The notes beneath the pieces were generated by a model. That model was not told the origin of the DNA. It was given only the letters and a program-made list of their open reading frames with translations, and searched no databases. From Dehalococcoidia bacterium UBA2158 (GTDB taxonomy: Bacteria; Chloroflexota; Dehalococcoidia; Lucifugimonadales; UBA3495), in NCBI GenBank assembly GCA_002328185.1, contig DCWQ01000056.1:1-32333 (forward strand): a stretch of DNA of 32,333 nucleotides, written 5' to 3'. Shown here piece by piece: positions 29,108-32,333 of this stretch (its first letter is position 1; every line of letters starts with the position of its first letter). The translations under genes were made by a program, and so were the position numbers.

Positions 29108-30391
29108 ATGGAACGTATAAGAATGGACCGTTTGAAGACACTACGCAGAAAATCTTTCAAGACCAGGCTCATCCTCGGAACGCTGGGCCTACTTTTTTTC
29201 GTCATTGCAGCCTGTGGTGGCGACGCGACCGCAACGCTGGAAACCACGGCTCAGACCAATCCGGCATCCACCTCCGGGACGACTACTTCAGTCACGGAAA
29301 GAACCAAGCCTGAGGTGCAGGTGTTTACCGGTGACGCCGAGGCAGACAAGCTGGTCGCCGCCCAAGAAACGGTCATGAACCGTATCTTCCAGAAGGCGCT
29401 GCCTTCAGTGGTCAACATCCAGGTGATCCAGGAACTGGAGGGCAACGACGGAACCGGACAGTTCCCCAACATTCCCGGAGTGCCCGACGACTTCTTGAAA
29501 CGGGGTGAAGGCTCCGGGTTTGTCTGGGATGAGAAAGGCCGCATCATCACCAACCAGCACGTGGTGGATGGGGCCGAGACAGTCATGGTCATATTCGCCG
29601 ACCGGACCCAGGTTTTGGCCAAGGTCCTGGGCGGTGACACGGACTCAGACCTGGCGGTCCTGGAATTGATGGAACCGATAGAAGGTCTGGTCCCCATCGA
29701 CCTGGGCGATAGCAACGACGTGTTGGTGGGGCAGCTCGCTGTTGCGATCGGCGCGCCCTTTGGGCAGTCTTTCACCATGACCAGCGGAATCGTCAGCGCG
29801 GTGGGGCGGACCATCCGCAGCAGTTCCAGCCAATTCACCGTTCCCGAGGTGATCCAGACCGACGCCCCCATCAACCCCGGCAACTCCGGTGGCCCTCTTC
29901 TGGACCGCCTTGGCCGAGTGGTGGGCATAAATACCCAGATTATCAGCCGCTCGGGCAGCAGCGCCGGCATTGGCCTGGCCGTGCCTATAAACATCGCCAA
30001 GAAGGTGGTGCCCGCCCTGATCGATGACGGTAAGTACGAGTACTCCTGGCTCGGCATCTCCGGTGGGCCGGTGGGCTCCGATGTTGCCGAACTGATGGGC
30101 CTGCCCAAGGGTACCCGCGGGACGTTGGTGATCGGCGTTGGCCGCGACAGCCCGGCAGATCACGGCGGCCTCACTGGCAGTGACCGGACCGAGGTTGTGA
30201 ACGGGATACAATATGCCCTGGGCGGCGATGTCATCACTGGCATCAATGGGTCTGCGATCAGAGACATGACCGACCTCATCGTCTACCTCACCAACAACAC
30301 CAGGCCCGGTGATGAGGTGATGCTGGAAGTGATGCACGGTGACGGCTCGCTGGAGCAGATTCCCGTTGTGCTGGGCACCCGTCCCGAATAG
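29108..30391 (+). CDS. HtrA/DegP-type serine protease lipoprotein
   Basis: A 427-residue exported protease. A basic N-terminus and hydrophobic segment end in lipobox VIAAC (Cys36). A T/S-rich linker (about 39-70) leads to the trypsin-like domain. The triad is His151 (TNQHVVDGA), Asp181 (DSDLAVLEL) and Ser260 (NPGNSGGPLL). A single PDZ domain follows from about 310 (SWLGISGGPVG to the VVLGTRPE end), with the carboxylate-binding loop in LGISGGPV. HtrA proteins degrade or refold misfolded envelope proteins. The first ATG (29108) is used; an in-frame ATG at 29123 would also work and neither has a clear Shine-Dalgarno sequence. It is intact, in contrast with the pseudo-protease at 5383. Confidence 0.93.
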   Translation: MERIRMDRLKTLRRKSFKTRLILGTLGLLFFVIAACGGDATATLETTAQTNPASTSGTTTSVTERTKPEVQVFTGDAEADKLVAAQETVMNRIFQKALPSVVNIQVIQELEGNDGTGQFPNIPGVPDDFLKRGEGSGFVWDEKGRIITNQHVVDGAETVMVIFADRTQVLAKVLGGDTDSDLAVLELMEPIEGLVPIDLGDSNDVLVGQLAVAIGAPFGQSFTMTSGIVSAVGRTIRSSSSQFTVPEVIQTDAPINPGNSGGPLLDRLGRVVGINTQIISRSGSSAGIGLAVPINIAKKVVPALIDDGKYEYSWLGISGGPVGSDVAELMGLPKGTRGTLVIGVGRDSPADHGGLTGSDRTEVVNGIQYALGGDVITGINGSAIRDMTDLIVYLTNNTRPGDEVMLEVMHGDGSLEQIPVVLGTRPE

Positions 30392-30411
30392 TCCAGGAAA
30401 AGAGGAATGTA

Positions 30412-31179
30412 TTGCGTTCGATAGCGGCGATCTTCACTGCGCCCGTAAAATCACTTTCGCTGGTCCGGTCTGAGTCTGCGACCGTTGGACAGTCTGGAAT
30501 CGTCGAAGACCGCCGGTTTCATATAATCGATGCCGACGGTCAGTTGTTGACCCAGCGTCAACAGGGCCGCCTGACCTTGGTCGAAGCTGTATATTCCGCC
30601 GAATCCGACGAGCTGTCCCTCCAGTTTCCCGACGGACAACACGCGGCGGGGATCACCGACCTGGGCGACGCTGTGACCACCGCCATATGGGGCCGCCAGG
30701 TCCCAGGCCGGGAAGTCACGGGGCCCTGGAACGACGCGCTCTCAACATTCTGTGGTTCGCCCGTTCGCCTGGTGAAGACAGACAACCCCGGCGCGAGTTT
30801 CGATGAATATCCCATTTCAGTTCTTTCTCGGGCTTCTTTGGACAACTTGAGTAGCCGGATTAATGGCTGGCCACAGTTCGAGGACCGCAGGTTCCGCCCC
30901 AACTTCCTCTTGGACGGCTGCTCTCCCTATGAAGAGGACGCCTGGCTGGGCGGGGTGGTGCAGATCGGCCCTGACCTAAGGGTGAGGCTGGTCGCCCCAG
31001 ACCCCCGCTGCGCCATCACCACCCTGGACCCCAATACCGGCGAGCGGGACTTCGACATCCCAAAGTTGCTCCTCAGCTACCGGCCCAACGCCCGCGCCCC
31101 TTACTTTGGCGTCTACGGCGCTGTCGAGACCACTGGCACGATTTCGGTGGGAGACGCCCTGGAATTAGTCCAAGATTGA
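30412..31179 (+). CDS. MOSC-domain protein
   Basis: A 255-residue protein with an N-terminal MOSC beta-barrel domain (IAAIFTAPVKSLSLV, GIVEDRRFHIIDADGQLLTQ) and a MOSC domain (YPISVLSRASLDNLSSRI, EDRRFRPNFLLDG, PDPRCAITTLDPNTGERDFD). Cys200 is the conserved, presumed sulfur-carrying or molybdenum-cofactor-linked residue. Family members are linked to molybdopterin-dependent reduction, as in mARC/YcbX. The start is TTG at 30412 with AGAGGA upstream. It begins 20 bp after the HtrA stop and may be in the same transcript. The partner enzyme is not in the window. Confidence 0.87.
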   Translation: MRSIAAIFTAPVKSLSLVRSESATVGQSGIVEDRRFHIIDADGQLLTQRQQGRLTLVEAVYSAESDELSLQFPDGQHAAGITDLGDAVTTAIWGRQVPGREVTGPWNDALSTFCGSPVRLVKTDNPGASFDEYPISVLSRASLDNLSSRINGWPQFEDRRFRPNFLLDGCSPYEEDAWLGGVVQIGPDLRVRLVAPDPRCAITTLDPNTGERDFDIPKLLLSYRPNARAPYFGVYGAVETTGTISVGDALELVQD

Positions 31180-31278
31180 CACCCATAACCGGCGTGTCTA
31201 CACTCGGTTCAGCTTCGGATATTCAAGGTCGCACGCGGGGGGCACCTGGGTTACGGCTGGCAATATGGGGAGGGAATC

Positions 31279-32070
31279 ATGAAACCAAATAAGATCAAAC
31301 AAATTATGCGCGACGGCGGCCTGGCCATCGTGAGCCACGTGGGATTCGCCGACCCGGCGGTTGTTGAGATCATAGCCAGCGCTGGGTTCGACGGCGCATT
31401 CATCGACATGGAGCACTCCATGTTCGACCTCCAGACCGTGGGCGAGATGATCCGTGTCGCTGACCTGTGCGATATCACGCCCGTTGTTCGCGTCCCAGAT
31501 GAGAACCCCAAGACCATCCTGCGTCTGCTAGACATGGGCGCCCAGGGTATCCAGGTGCCCCATATCGCCGGTGCGGAGGGCGCCCGAAAGGCGGTGGAGG
31601 CCGTCCGGTATCCGCCAGTAGGAGAACGGGGTGGGGCTGGTAGCTCCCGGGCCGCCGGTTACGGCGCGGTGCCTTGGCAGGAACATATGCGCACTTCTAA
31701 CGAAGAGATTCTCCTCATCGTCATGACCGAGGACAAAAAAGGCCTGGCTGAGATTGCCGAGATCGCCGCTGTGGACGGAGTCGATCTCATCTCCCTTGGC
31801 CCCACCGACATTAGCGCGGCTTTGGGGTTCACTGACCCGGCGGACCCCAAGCTGAGGGAGATCTTCGTGGATTTGGCCGCCAAGGTCAAGGCCGTCGACA
31901 AGGCCAAGGTCTATATTCCGGTGAACCACGCCGCCTGCCGGTTCACGCCTCAAGACCTGCTTGAGATGGGCGTCAATTATACCTCCGTCGCTCCAGCGCC
32001 ACAGACGATCGTTCTGAACGCCCTGAAAGCAGCGGCCAAGAACATCCGCGAGGGGGCGGCCAAGGCCTGA
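31279..32070 (+). CDS. HpcH/HpaI aldolase family protein
   Basis: A 263-residue TIM-barrel class II aldolase of the 4-hydroxy-2-oxoheptanedioate aldolase type. Evidence: FIDMEHSMFDLQTV (Glu45, His46), VVRVPDENPK (substrate-binding Arg), GIQVPHIAGAEGARKAVEAV, YPPVGERGGAG, IVMTEDKKGL (metal Glu) and DLISLGPTDISAALG (metal Asp). These enzymes cleave 4-hydroxy-2-oxo acids to pyruvate and an aldehyde with a divalent metal. ATG 31279 follows GGGAGGGAATC. With the RraA-like gene it gives the region two pyruvate-type C-C cleaving candidates. Confidence 0.92.
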   Translation: MKPNKIKQIMRDGGLAIVSHVGFADPAVVEIIASAGFDGAFIDMEHSMFDLQTVGEMIRVADLCDITPVVRVPDENPKTILRLLDMGAQGIQVPHIAGAEGARKAVEAVRYPPVGERGGAGSSRAAGYGAVPWQEHMRTSNEEILLIVMTEDKKGLAEIAEIAAVDGVDLISLGPTDISAALGFTDPADPKLREIFVDLAAKVKAVDKAKVYIPVNHAACRFTPQDLLEMGVNYTSVAPAPQTIVLNALKAAAKNIREGAAKA

Positions 32071-32250
32071 CCGGCCATAGGGGATTCCTCGCAACACGCT
32101 CCGGCCACGGTTGGTGACCGGGGAAGCAAACCGTTATACTTCGAGACAATATCCGGCGAAAAACATCCAGCCTGCAGTGCTGGTCGCCGGGGCCTGCCTA
32201 GCCCACGGAGCCGAGGGCTTCGGGAGATAAATACGATCAGCACAGAAAAC

Positions 32251-32333
32251 ATGATGGGGTCTGCGGTCGGTATCGTGCCCGTAATTATGGACGTGTCAGA
32301 ATCGGTGGAGCCCGTCACCAAACGCGAGAGAGA
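32251..32333 (+). CDS. Partial ORF running off the right edge
   Basis: From ATG 32251 the frame is open to the end of the window: MMGSAVGIVPVIMDVSESVE then PVTKRER. Only 27 residues are visible and no family is recognised. A GGGAG lies upstream but about 25 bases away, so the start is uncertain. The GC-rich background means short open frames also occur by chance. Confidence 0.35.
   Translation, partial: MMGSAVGIVPVIMDVSESVEPVTKRER

Noticed and set aside
29251..30108. 285-codon minus-strand open frame
   Set aside because: Antisense shadow of the HtrA protease with its full catalytic triad.
1..32333. CRISPR array
   Set aside because: The repeats present are few, widely dispersed and unequally spaced; no cas genes are seen.

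Overview
The window looks like a chromosomal stretch of a Chloroflexota bacterium, most likely the Dehalococcoidia/SAR202 side of the phylum. This is an inference from gene content: F420-type luciferase-like oxidoreductases, paired CaiB/BaiF CoA-transferases, paired acyl-CoA dehydrogenases, RraA-like and HpcH/HpaI aldolases, several MFS carriers and cytochrome P450s. There is no rRNA, no intact tRNA gene and no marker gene to settle the taxonomy.

Left part (about 1-19.1 kb) is visibly more AT-rich and looks like an accreted genomic island. Four same-orientation fragments, each corresponding to the 3' half of a class II (leucine-type) tRNA from the anticodon loop to the CCA end, lie at 1158-1213, 4979-5035, 8664-8720 and 13763-13818. 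Each is followed by a terminator hairpin. Three are also followed by the C-terminal relic of a tyrosine recombinase on the minus strand. These sites divide the region into cassettes: (1) a small membrane protein, a DUF3303-like protein, a P450, a VOC protein and an ABM-like protein; (2) a lipoprotein with a trypsin fold but a lost catalytic triad, and an MFS carrier; (3) a three-gene MacAB-like ABC exporter whose adaptor carries an inserted beta-sandwich domain; (4) an MFS carrier, a second P450, a MaoC hydratase and a membrane protein, ending in a truncated copy of the first P450 gene. A recombinase-like relic and a degenerate tRNA-like sequence lie at 13400-13645.

Right part (about 19.1-32.3 kb) is GC-rich, compact and mostly plus-strand. 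It starts with small genes: an OB-fold lipoprotein, a two-helix membrane protein, an ABM/IsdG-like monooxygenase and a 53-residue SEC-C protein. A catabolic set follows: two translationally coupled CaiB/BaiF CoA-transferases, an MFS carrier, an F420-type luciferase-like oxidoreductase, two adjacent acyl-CoA dehydrogenases, an RraA-like protein, an HtrA-type lipoprotein protease, a MOSC protein and an HpcH/HpaI aldolase. Read together, the enzymes could import an organic acid, activate it to a CoA thioester, dehydrogenate it and cleave it by retro-aldol chemistry. The substrate cannot be told from the sequence.

The most unusual items are the serial tRNA-Leu 3'-fragment array with integrase relics, the adaptor protein interrupted by a carbohydrate-binding-like domain, the pseudo-protease lipoprotein, two P450s lacking the conserved I-helix acid, and a CoA-transferase pair in which only one partner keeps the expected catalytic aspartate.
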